This document shows, in pieces, positions 6,014-12,818 of a stretch of 18,285 nt of DNA. How positions within the stretch are numbered: the stretch's first letter is position 1; every line of letters begins with the position of its first letter. Under the pieces are notes generated by a model. It was not told the origin of the DNA. It saw only the letters and a list, made by a program, of their open reading frames with translations, and ran no database searches. Position numbers and translations under genes: made by a program. The stretch is from NCBI GenBank assembly GCA_964352225.1, contig CAYGRM010000100.1:1-18285 (forward strand). The letters run 5' to 3'. This DNA is from CAJQQY01 sp964352225 (GTDB taxonomy: Bacteria > Bacteroidota > Bacteroidia > Chitinophagales > Saprospiraceae).

Positions 6014-7069
6014 ATGAGAATCACAAATGTATCCTACGAACGCTTTGAGTTAAAACTTAAAAAGCCATATACCATTGCCTATGAAGTAGTCTCTCACGCC
6101 ACTAATTTTATTTTAAAAATAGAAACAAATATGGGGTTGGTAGGCTATGGCTGCGCTGCACCCGATGTACCCGTGACTGGCGAAACACCAGACGATGTGG
6201 AACGACTTATCAAAGAAGTCATTCAACCATATTTAAAAAACATCAATCCTTTTACGGCTGCAAAAATATTGTTTGAATTAAAAGGAATTCATCATGTAGG
6301 CGGCTCTGCCCTAGCTATGGTGGATATGGCATTATTGGATTTAATGTCAAAAAAAGCCGACGTCCCGCTTTACCAATTCCTAGGCGGATTTCGAGAAAAA
6401 ATAGAAACGAGCATCACCATTGGAATCTGTAACGTGGAAGAAACTTTAGCAGAAGCCAAAGAATTTGTTGAGCAAGGATTTCGGATTTTAAAAATAAAAG
6501 GCGGACTAGATGTAGAAGAGGATATAGAACGGATGATAAAAATCAAGGAACAGTTTCCACAAGTCCTGTTGCGCTTTGATGGTAACCAAGGATATTCCAT
6601 CACCCAAGCGGTGCAGTTTATTGAAGCGACTAAAGCTGCCAAAATTGAGATTTTTGAACAGCCGATGAAAGTCAGTCAAGAAAAGTTATTTGGAGATTTG
6701 GTCGAACAAATCGGTATTCCAGTAATGGCAGATGAAAGTTTGAAAAACTTAAAAGATACCTACCGATTAGTCGCTAATGAAAGAGTGGATATGATCAATA
6801 TTAAATTGATGAAAGTAGGAGGTATCATGATGGCTAACCATATTAACTCTGTTGCCAAATCAGATACTATTGAAGTGATGGTAGGTTGTTTGGATGAAAG
6901 TATGTTAGGTATCAGCGCAGGATTACATTTTGCGTTGAGTCGCAACAATGTTTATTTTGCAGATTTGGATGGACATTTGGATTTTATCAATGATCCATTT
7001 TCGGGATTATTTCATTTGGAAAATGGATGGATGAGACCTAATGAACTACCTGGTCTGGGTTTAAAATAG
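6014..7069 (+). CDS. Dipeptide epimerase (enolase superfamily, muconate-lactonizing subgroup)
   Basis: This 351-residue enzyme has the enolase-superfamily capping domain (1-125) and a TIM-barrel catalytic domain. The catalytic KxK is LKIKGG (K160, K162). The metal ligands are D189 in RFDGNQG, E215 in IFEQP and D240 in MADES. The second catalytic lysine lies in NIKLMKVGG (K264 or K267), and CLDES is at 292-296. A DLD motif at 317-319 matches the DxD of L-Ala-D/L-Glu epimerases, which holds the free amino group of a dipeptide. The reaction is epimerisation of the C-terminal residue, usually of murein-derived dipeptides. The DgcA racemase of D-glutamate catabolism belongs to the same group. It follows DUF1611 after 102 bp and likely shares its transcript. 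Confidence 0.88.
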   Translation: MRITNVSYERFELKLKKPYTIAYEVVSHATNFILKIETNMGLVGYGCAAPDVPVTGETPDDVERLIKEVIQPYLKNINPFTAAKILFELKGIHHVGGSALAMVDMALLDLMSKKADVPLYQFLGGFREKIETSITIGICNVEETLAEAKEFVEQGFRILKIKGGLDVEEDIERMIKIKEQFPQVLLRFDGNQGYSITQAVQFIEATKAAKIEIFEQPMKVSQEKLFGDLVEQIGIPVMADESLKNLKDTYRLVANERVDMINIKLMKVGGIMMANHINSVAKSDTIEVMVGCLDESMLGISAGLHFALSRNNVYFADLDGHLDFINDPFSGLFHLENGWMRPNELPGLGLK

Positions 7070-7185
7070 AAGGAAAAAAGAAATTGATATTTCACTTTTT
7101 CCGCAGGGGATTTATCATTATGTCGTAACTAATCAAGATAGTCGAGAGCAAGGTTTTAGAAAAATAATCTGTAGGAATAAATAAA

Positions 7186-7222
7186 GTTGAGGGGCAATTC
7201 CTTGGAGTTGCCCTTACTTCAA
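7186..7222. terminator. Bidirectional terminator between convergent genes
   Basis: GGGCAA (7192-7197) pairs with TTGCCC (7208-7213) around a 10-base loop. Outer bases GTTGA (7186-7190) and CAAC near 7220 extend the pairing. It lies between the plus-strand epimerase gene and the minus-strand oxygenase gene, whose stop codon begins at 7214. It overlaps the end of the oxygenase gene and could serve both transcripts. Confidence 0.6.
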
Positions 7223-7807
7223 CCACCCCGTAATACTCAACCGATCCTTTCCACTCACCATCACTTCATGCTCCAATAAATCACTTTTAAAAATCACCGT
7301 TCTCCCCCACTCTGGCAAAATAGTAATCGCTCCTTCTTTGGTATAAATGACCAATGCGCCGCCATCATCGACTTTTCGATTTTGATTGAGATAAGTGACG
7401 ATAGAATATTTTCGAGCATTATCATTTTTAAATCGATCAATATGTCTTTTGTAAAATGCTCCTTTTTCAAAAAGGGCATAATGAAATTCCCAATTCTTAA
7501 TTCCGGTAAAACAAGTCCGATTGAGGTAAGTACAAAAGTCATCCACTTGATGATTAAATGATTGCTCAAATTCATTTTCTGAATTATTTTCAATCCAAGA
7601 AATCAGATCGGACCGAATGGCGAGGATTTCTTGCGAGTTAGTTTTATTGCCAATAGTTGCTTTTTTAAAAAAGCCAGCTTGTTCTTTTTCTAACAATAAA
7701 TTTCTCAAACCAATACAAATATTTTCTGCAAAAAAACCATCTACCTGAGCATAGTTATGATTCATCAGATCATCAATGATTTTTTCGTACAATAAATTCT
7801 CCTTCAT
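7214..7807 (-). CDS. 2-oxoglutarate/Fe(II)-dependent oxygenase (prolyl-hydroxylase-like)
   Basis: This 197-residue protein has a double-stranded beta-helix 2OG-Fe(II) oxygenase fold of the P4Hc/SM-20 type. The iron ligands are H122 and D124 (KRHIDRF) and H180 (LLEHEV). R189 (KDRLSITGW) is the 2-oxoglutarate-binding residue nine positions after the distal histidine. DGGALVIY and LPEWGRTVIFKS are the usual strands between them. The family hydroxylates proline or other residues in proteins, for example the PHD-like hydroxylase of Pseudomonas that modifies EF-Tu. The target here is unknown. It stands alone, convergent with the epimerase gene, with its own promoter expected just right of 7807. The start is the ATG at 7805-7807; no other in-frame start upstream looks better. 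Confidence 0.88.
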   Translation of the reverse strand: MKENLLYEKIIDDLMNHNYAQVDGFFAENICIGLRNLLLEKEQAGFFKKATIGNKTNSQEILAIRSDLISWIENNSENEFEQSFNHQVDDFCTYLNRTCFTGIKNWEFHYALFEKGAFYKRHIDRFKNDNARKYSIVTYLNQNRKVDDGGALVIYTKEGAITILPEWGRTVIFKSDLLEHEVMVSGKDRLSITGWLK

Positions 7808-8215
7808 TTTGATTTACATTTTTGTAAAACAAAAGCGAAATAAATTGCACCAAAAGGTTTATGACTTGCAGGCAGGACTGTCCATTGTATCATCAACCAA
7901 AAGATAGATTTAACGCAAAATAGCCCTAAAAGGAAATATAAAATCTCTTGACGAAGAGTCATCGAATCATGCATAGATTCGATTTTATTTTATATATATT
8001 TTTGCATCAAAACTCTTTTGGTTTACTTATAAACCTTTGTTTCGTGATTGGCGATGAGCCAACTGCCTGACTTGTTAATATTTGAAAAAATAATCTCTCC
8101 CGCTACTTCCTGAGTATAATTTAGAAATGAAATTCAAAGCGGAAAGGTAAGTAAGATTTTGAATTAATTTTTTAAATTTTGATCAACTAATGCTTAATTT
8201 TAAAGAAAAAAAATC
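7808..8215. other. Intergenic region between divergent genes, rich in small hairpins
   Basis: About 400 bases hold several short perfect inverted repeats. TTTACA/TGTAAA (7813-7828) sits just above the oxygenase start. CTCTT/AAGAG is at 7945-7958 and ATCGAATC/GATTCGAT at 7961-7983. GGTTTA/TAAACC (8020-8035) follows a TAnnTTTG match (7997-8004). The rest looks unstructured, and no coding frame is credible. The oxygenase (minus) and the DUF4287 gene (plus) are read outward from here, so both promoters must be in it. Confidence 0.5.
7961..8004 (+). promoter_or_regulatory. Palindrome abutting a -7-like promoter element
   Basis: ATCGAATC (7961-7968) and GATTCGAT (7976-7983) form a perfect 8-bp palindrome with a 7-base centre. 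Fourteen bases later TATTTTTG (7997-8004) matches the Bacteroidota -7 box. The palindrome spans the expected -33 region and no TTG is present there, so it could be an operator. A transcript from here would have a leader of about 200 bases before the DUF4287/DUF5655 gene. Confidence 0.35.
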
Positions 8216-8758
8216 ATGGATCAAGCACTACAAACAATGATCAACAACATGCCTGAAAAAACAGGTAAGTCATTAAAAGAATGGAAAGCAATTTTGAAAG
8301 CAAAAGGATTCGCCAAACATGGTGAGGCAATGAAATTTCTAAAAGGAGAACATGGTGTGACGCATGGATTCGCCAATACGATTATTCATTTGTCCAAAGA
8401 AAATAACGATTCGGAAGATGATTTGGTGACGACTCAATACCAAGGGAAAGAAGACCTTTTTCCCATTTATAAAAAATTACTTAGTGTAGTGGAGAAGTTT
8501 GGAAAAGACGTAACTGTCACTCCTAAGAAAACAAGTGTCAGCATCATTCGCAAAAAACAATTCGCACTCATCAAACCTGCCACCAAAACTCGAATTGATC
8601 TTGGTTTGAAAATAACAGATAAACCAACAACTGATCGATTGGAAAACTCTGGACCTTTCGGCACCATGTGCACGCATCGAGTAAAATTGAGTGAAGCGAA
8701 AGAAGTCGATAAAGAATTGACGGATTGGTTGAAGGAAGCTTATGAGAATGCGGGATAG
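8216..8758 (+). CDS. DUF4287 and DUF5655 domain-containing protein
   Basis: This 180-residue protein has two small domains of unknown function. A DUF4287 region (about 5-60) has the usual MPEKTGKSLKEW start and HGVTHGFAN centre. A DUF5655 region (about 72-178) has VTVTPKKTSVSIIRKKQFALIKPATKTRIDLGLK and ends in the DKELTDWLKEAYENA helix. The pair occurs together in many bacterial cytoplasmic proteins. DUF5655 resembles domains found in predicted transport or nucleic-acid-associated proteins, but no activity is established. There is no signal peptide or membrane segment. It is a single-gene unit with its own upstream region, convergent with the LytTR regulator gene, separated by a strong palindrome. 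Confidence 0.85.
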   Translation: MDQALQTMINNMPEKTGKSLKEWKAILKAKGFAKHGEAMKFLKGEHGVTHGFANTIIHLSKENNDSEDDLVTTQYQGKEDLFPIYKKLLSVVEKFGKDVTVTPKKTSVSIIRKKQFALIKPATKTRIDLGLKITDKPTTDRLENSGPFGTMCTHRVKLSEAKEVDKELTDWLKEAYENAG

Positions 8759-8770
8759 AATTATAGTGTA

Positions 8771-8811
8771 GGCGAATTCATTCGCTTATTAAGTAAGCGA
8801 ATGAATTCGCC
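8771..8811. terminator. Perfect 18-bp palindromic hairpin between convergent genes
   Basis: The arms at 8771-8788 (starting GGCGAATTCATTCGC) and 8794-8811 are perfect reverse complements around a 5-base loop (TTAAG). It lies between the stops of the DUF5655 gene and the LytTR gene, so a role as a bidirectional terminator is natural. There is no T-tract on either side. The core GGCGAATTCATTCGC looks like a dispersed REP-type palindrome, which is an alternative reading. Confidence 0.6.
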
Positions 8812-8816
8812 AATTC

Positions 8817-9563
8817 TCAAATAAAACTCATCAACTCCTTCAAAAAATCTTCCTTCCTCCTTCGAGAAATAGGGACCTTAGAATTGTCCTGCAATAAAAT
8901 CAAACCACCTTCATCTTTAAGTATTTTTTTTACAAAATTCAAATTGACGATATGAGATTGGTGTGTGCGAAAGAATAGATTTGGATCTAAAAGACTTTCC
9001 AATTCTTTCATATTTTTGGAAACAATGAGCCGCTCTTTATTGATTAAAAAAATGTTAGAATAACTTCCCTCCGCTTCAATATGGCTGATCTCAGAAAGTT
9101 TGACCACATGAATACCTTCCGAAGTTCCCAATAAAACCTTTTCAATTTTTCTCTCTTTAACGGTGGAGAGTAAGGCATCAACTTGTTTCGCCCAATCAGG
9201 TTGTAAACCTTTTTGAACTTTTTGAACTACCTTTTCTAACTCCAATGGATCGATCGGTTTCAGCAAATAATCAATCGCATTATATTTAAAGGCTTTGATG
9301 GCAAACTCATCATAAGCAGTAACAAAAACAACTTGAAATTCGGCTTCTGGAAAATAATTCAGCAAGTCAAAACCAGTTCCATCAGTCAATTCAATATCCA
9401 ATAAAACCAACATAGGATTACTTGTTTCTATTAATGCAATTCCTTCCTCAACGGAAGCTGCCTCTCCAATTATCTCAATGGAAGTATATTTTTTTAGAAG
9501 CAATCGAAGCATTTGCCGTGCATCTTCTTCGTCGTCAATGATGATTGTTTTGATCAAGTCCAT
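8817..9563 (-). CDS. LytTR-family response regulator
   Basis: This 248-residue regulator has a receiver domain (1-120) with acidic residues D10/D11, phospho-acceptor D56 (LVLLDIEL), T82 and K102 (LKPID). A LytTR DNA-binding domain follows at about 145-246, including SHIEAEGSYSNIFL, FFRTHQSHIVNLNFVKK and PISRRRKEDFL. LytTR proteins bind direct repeats of about 9 bp spaced two helical turns apart, usually near the -35 region. The gene lies 20 bp downstream of the propeller histidine kinase gene, so the two form a kinase-regulator operon. Two nearby promoter regions (12631-12735 and 14878-14984) carry motifs phased at 21 bp and are the obvious candidate targets, though binding is inferred only. 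Confidence 0.93.
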   Translation of the reverse strand: MDLIKTIIIDDEEDARQMLRLLLKKYTSIEIIGEAASVEEGIALIETSNPMLVLLDIELTDGTGFDLLNYFPEAEFQVVFVTAYDEFAIKAFKYNAIDYLLKPIDPLELEKVVQKVQKGLQPDWAKQVDALLSTVKERKIEKVLLGTSEGIHVVKLSEISHIEAEGSYSNIFLINKERLIVSKNMKELESLLDPNLFFRTHQSHIVNLNFVKKILKDEGGLILLQDNSKVPISRRRKEDFLKELMSFI

Positions 9564-9583
9564 CTTTATTTTATTTTAATTGA

Positions 9584-12550
9584 CTAAATTTTTTTTAGAA
9601 AAAATCCTACTTCCGTTCCTTCAATATTTCCATCCTGATCTTTCAAGGTGGTAAACTTCATTGGTACATCTTCTCCAGCAACTTCAAGTCGTCGTTTGGT
9701 AATCGACATTCCCATGGGTTGATAAATTCTTGATTTATTTTTGGCAGGAAAAAATCCGTCGCCATTATCGCGAATTTTGACATAAATACGATCTTCTGCA
9801 TCTGTAAAAATCAAATTGATTTTTCCATTACTTTTTTTCCCTTTCATGCCATGTTGAATAGCGTTTTCTACAATGGGTTGAATCATCAATGGGAGAACGT
9901 AAGTATTAGAGAGAGAAAGTTTTTTGTCTATTTCAAAATGATAATCGAATCTGTTCTTGAAACGTAATTTTTCGAGACTTAAATAATTTTCCAGAAAATT
10001 TATTTCTTCTTCTAACACTACTTTTCCATCAGCAGAAGACTTGAGTACCCAACGAGTGAAGGACGCAAACTTGGTTAAGTAAGCCACCGCTTGATCATTG
10101 TCTTTTTGCAGAATGGCATATTGGATAGAATTCAAGGAATTAAAAATAAAATGAGGATTCATTTGTGCTTGCAATGCTTTTCGTTCTAATTGGTTGATCT
10201 CTTGCAGCAAGGCATTTTCTTTTCGATATATTTTTGTTCGATTGCGATACCAACCAAAAGCAAATCCTCCAATACTTAAAACCAGTAATCCCCGAAACCA
10301 CCAAGTGGTCCACCAAGGCGGCTGAATTGTAAATTGATAATTGGCAGCTGCACTCCATTTTCCATCTTCTGTTTGAGATTGTACTTCAAAAGAATATTTA
10401 CCAGGAACAAGATTAGTGTAACTGGCAGAACGATTTTGAGTTATATTCCACGAGCTTTTATTCAATCGAAATCGGTAAGGTATTTTCGCTGGCATCCGAT
10501 AGTTGATAGAGAGAAAATGAAATTTAAAATTATTGGATGAAGCGGAAAATACATCTTTATTTCCTGTCAAAAACTCATCATCATTAACCAATACTTTTTC
10601 AATAATCGGTTGAGGTATTTTTTTTGTCGGTTCGGGTTCAGTCCATTGCATCAGCCCCTTGGAAGTACCGACCCAAACTTGTTTGCCATAAGAACGAACC
10701 TGAGTGATTTCATTGGAAGGAAGTCCATGCCACATGGTATAGCTTTTAATCTGATATCCAGAATCTACGGGAGTAATGATATTTAAACCTTCTAAAGTTC
10801 CTGCCCAAATTTTTCCAAATGAATCGACGTGAATATTTTCAATCATATCTGAACTTAGTCCATCCGCTTTGGTAAATTGTTGAAAATAATTTCCTTTCCA
10901 AAGTAACACACCTTCTCCTTTGGTCGCAATAACTAAAGTTGTATCCGCCAATTCATCTAGGTCTTCTATCCGTGATTCAAAAGCCTTATGAAAAGGTATT
11001 GGTGATGTTATTTTATCATTTTTAAATTCCAATAAACCTCTACCGCTGCCAATCCAAACTCTGCCATCCGAGCTTTCTTTCGCCACAAAAATTTGTTCCA
11101 TTATTCCAAGTTCTGGGGAATACATTTTTTTTGTTTTTCCCTCCAAATCAATCGCCGAAAAAATATTGTGAGCTGTTCCCCAAAGTAAAGGGCTATTTTT
11201 TCTTAGACTCATTTTCCTGCCTATTAACGAAATGGGGCGATCCGTAAGAGGTGATATATAATCAACTTTCGTCCAAATTCCATCTTTAAAATAGGAAATG
11301 ATCTCGTTGGTCATCCATAATTCCGCTCGTTTTCCGTCATATAATAAATCGTAAATTATATTTTTTCCACGAAATGGATTTACCAATTTTGTTAATTGAT
11401 TGGTAGCGATATTTAGTAAGAAAAGATTCCCATCCCGAAGACCAATAAAAAGTTCATTTTCATTTTTGAATGCTAAAGCAGAAATATAGTCAGAGGATAA
11501 TCCTATCGAAGTATCAAATATTTTCTGTTCGAAATTGGAGGTATAAAAAACACCATGTTCGATGGTGGAAATCCAATAAGTATTTTTAGAATCTTTAAAA
11601 ATATGAGTAATTGACTTTCCAGATAAAAATTGATCATAATGACCTGAGAGCAAATGGCTAGAATTTTTAAACCTTTTCACACCATTACCATTTTGACATC
11701 CAATAAAAGCAGTTCCATTTTTTTTCCAAAAAATAGATTTATCATGAAATTTAAAATCTGATAAAGTTATCATTCGTAGAGAATCTACTATTTTTTCATA
11801 TAAGTAGTTAGAATAAAAAAAAAGGTTTGATGAATCTTGAAAGTTAAGATGACCAAAATTGGAGGCGATCATTTCTTTTTCCAAAATTCCTTCCTCAGTT
11901 TTAATGGTGTCAAAAACCATTTCGACAATTGGAATTCCAAAGTCGACATTGCTTAGTGCTTTTGGCTTTTGCAAACTTAAATTAAGAGGAAGACTCCTGT
12001 CTGATGTCCAACGATTATCTTTAATTAAAGAGATTTTTTGATTCGAAGTATTTTTCAAGTATCGGAAAGTATGGTCTTTGGAAAAAGTCAAAACGCCAGA
12101 ACCAAGAATAGAAATATATTTGGTTTCCGTAAATGGGTCGATATAAAAATCAAATAATACATTTCCATTTTGTCCATATTTTTCAATCAAATCATTTTGT
12201 TCAAATGGTAAAATCTCCTCCCCTTTTACAAAATATAAATGACCATTCATGGTGGCAATCCATATCACACCATCGGACGCTTTTTGTAAAAAAAATGCAA
12301 CATGATGTTTCAAGCCTTCCTTTGGACCAAAATTTTTAAAGGAATAACCATCGAATCGACTCACGCCATTATCTGTCGCAAACCACATATAACCTTTGTC
12401 ATCTTCTAGGGCATAATGTACTTCGGAACTAGGGAGTCCATGTTCGGTAGTGAAATTTCGAAAATACGGATGAGGGTTTTGAGCAAGCATTTCGACGCTC
12501 AAAAAAAGTAGGAAAGAAAAAAATGATATGAGGTTGTTTTTTTGACTCAC
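9584..12550 (-). CDS. Beta-propeller LytS-type sensor histidine kinase
   Basis: This 988-residue membrane sensor starts with a signal peptide (1-23, ending LAQ). A long periplasmic region of two-component-regulator propeller repeats follows (about 28-655), seen as repeated WFATDNGVSRFDG, WIGSGRGLLEF, WAGTLEGLNII and WVGTSKGLMQW blocks. Next come a Y_Y_Y domain (about 672-735), one transmembrane helix (about 747-767), a coiled linker, and a His_kinase domain with the phospho-accepting H800 in QMNPHFIFNSLNSIQ. The ATPase domain has N-box VENAIQHG (near 897) and DNGDGF (near 928). The start codon is GTG at 12548-12550; the next in-frame ATG would lose the signal peptide. It is followed by the LytTR regulator gene after 20 bp. 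The signal is unknown; propeller sensors often bind glycans or other extracellular compounds. Confidence 0.92.
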   Translation of the reverse strand: MSQKNNLISFFSFLLFLSVEMLAQNPHPYFRNFTTEHGLPSSEVHYALEDDKGYMWFATDNGVSRFDGYSFKNFGPKEGLKHHVAFFLQKASDGVIWIATMNGHLYFVKGEEILPFEQNDLIEKYGQNGNVLFDFYIDPFTETKYISILGSGVLTFSKDHTFRYLKNTSNQKISLIKDNRWTSDRSLPLNLSLQKPKALSNVDFGIPIVEMVFDTIKTEEGILEKEMIASNFGHLNFQDSSNLFFYSNYLYEKIVDSLRMITLSDFKFHDKSIFWKKNGTAFIGCQNGNGVKRFKNSSHLLSGHYDQFLSGKSITHIFKDSKNTYWISTIEHGVFYTSNFEQKIFDTSIGLSSDYISALAFKNENELFIGLRDGNLFLLNIATNQLTKLVNPFRGKNIIYDLLYDGKRAELWMTNEIISYFKDGIWTKVDYISPLTDRPISLIGRKMSLRKNSPLLWGTAHNIFSAIDLEGKTKKMYSPELGIMEQIFVAKESSDGRVWIGSGRGLLEFKNDKITSPIPFHKAFESRIEDLDELADTTLVIATKGEGVLLWKGNYFQQFTKADGLSSDMIENIHVDSFGKIWAGTLEGLNIITPVDSGYQIKSYTMWHGLPSNEITQVRSYGKQVWVGTSKGLMQWTEPEPTKKIPQPIIEKVLVNDDEFLTGNKDVFSASSNNFKFHFLSINYRMPAKIPYRFRLNKSSWNITQNRSASYTNLVPGKYSFEVQSQTEDGKWSAAANYQFTIQPPWWTTWWFRGLLVLSIGGFAFGWYRNRTKIYRKENALLQEINQLERKALQAQMNPHFIFNSLNSIQYAILQKDNDQAVAYLTKFASFTRWVLKSSADGKVVLEEEINFLENYLSLEKLRFKNRFDYHFEIDKKLSLSNTYVLPLMIQPIVENAIQHGMKGKKSNGKINLIFTDAEDRIYVKIRDNGDGFFPAKNKSRIYQPMGMSITKRRLEVAGEDVPMKFTTLKDQDGNIEGTEVGFFLKKI

Positions 12551-12630
12551 AATAATCTTTAAGATAAGTTTTACGAATAGTCCCGAAATAGGTTTTGGAA
12601 TAAGTAAAGAATAACTTAGAAATACTCAAT

Positions 12631-12680
12631 TACCGAATATAAAAAAGGTAATACCTAATCCCTTTCAATACTTTCCGAAT
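12631..12680 (+). promoter_or_regulatory. Three 21-bp-phased motifs upstream of the LRR gene (operator A)
   Basis: CCGAAT at 12633, CCTAAT at 12654 and CCGAAT at 12675 are spaced exactly 21 bp apart, two turns of the helix. A-rich tracts fill the first gap. The same trio with the same spacing recurs at 14880, 14901 and 14922. Direct repeats two turns apart are the known layout of LytTR-regulator targets, and a LytTR gene is next door. The third motif falls at the -33 position relative to the -7-like box at 12700. The site also lies about 80 bp above the divergent sensor-kinase start and might autoregulate it. Confidence 0.6.
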
Positions 12681-12699
12681 ATAAAGAAGGTCAGAATTT

Positions 12700-12735
12700 T
12701 ATGTTTAAACCCAATAGCTTTAACTCTTTAAAGCT
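12700..12735 (+). promoter_or_regulatory. -7-like box and start-site palindrome upstream of the LRR gene
   Basis: TATGTTTA (12700-12707) is one base off the TAnnTTTG consensus. Nine bases later AGCTTTAA (12716-12723) and TTAAAGCT (12728-12735) form a perfect 8-bp inverted repeat with a 4-base loop, close to where the transcript should begin. A counterpart with the same CTTTAA/TTAAAG core lies at 14960-14984. It may form a 5'-end hairpin that protects the mRNA, or be an operator. The leader would be about 100 bases. Confidence 0.45.
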
Positions 12736-12818
12736 CTCTTATCACACTATGGAGTGTTTTAAAACCTTAAACCATTCCGTAACAGGAAATTATTAAAACC
12801 GATTTAAAATAAAAAAAA

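Noticed and set aside
8771..8811. Third attC-like site
   Set aside because: It lacks AAC/GTT outer arms and unequal spacers and has a perfect stem; it fits a palindromic terminator or REP-like element better.
12429..12629. A 66-residue minus-strand open frame overlapping the kinase start
   Set aside because: It lies in a different frame over the signal-peptide region of the kinase and has no recognisable features; the kinase frame with GTG start is coherent.
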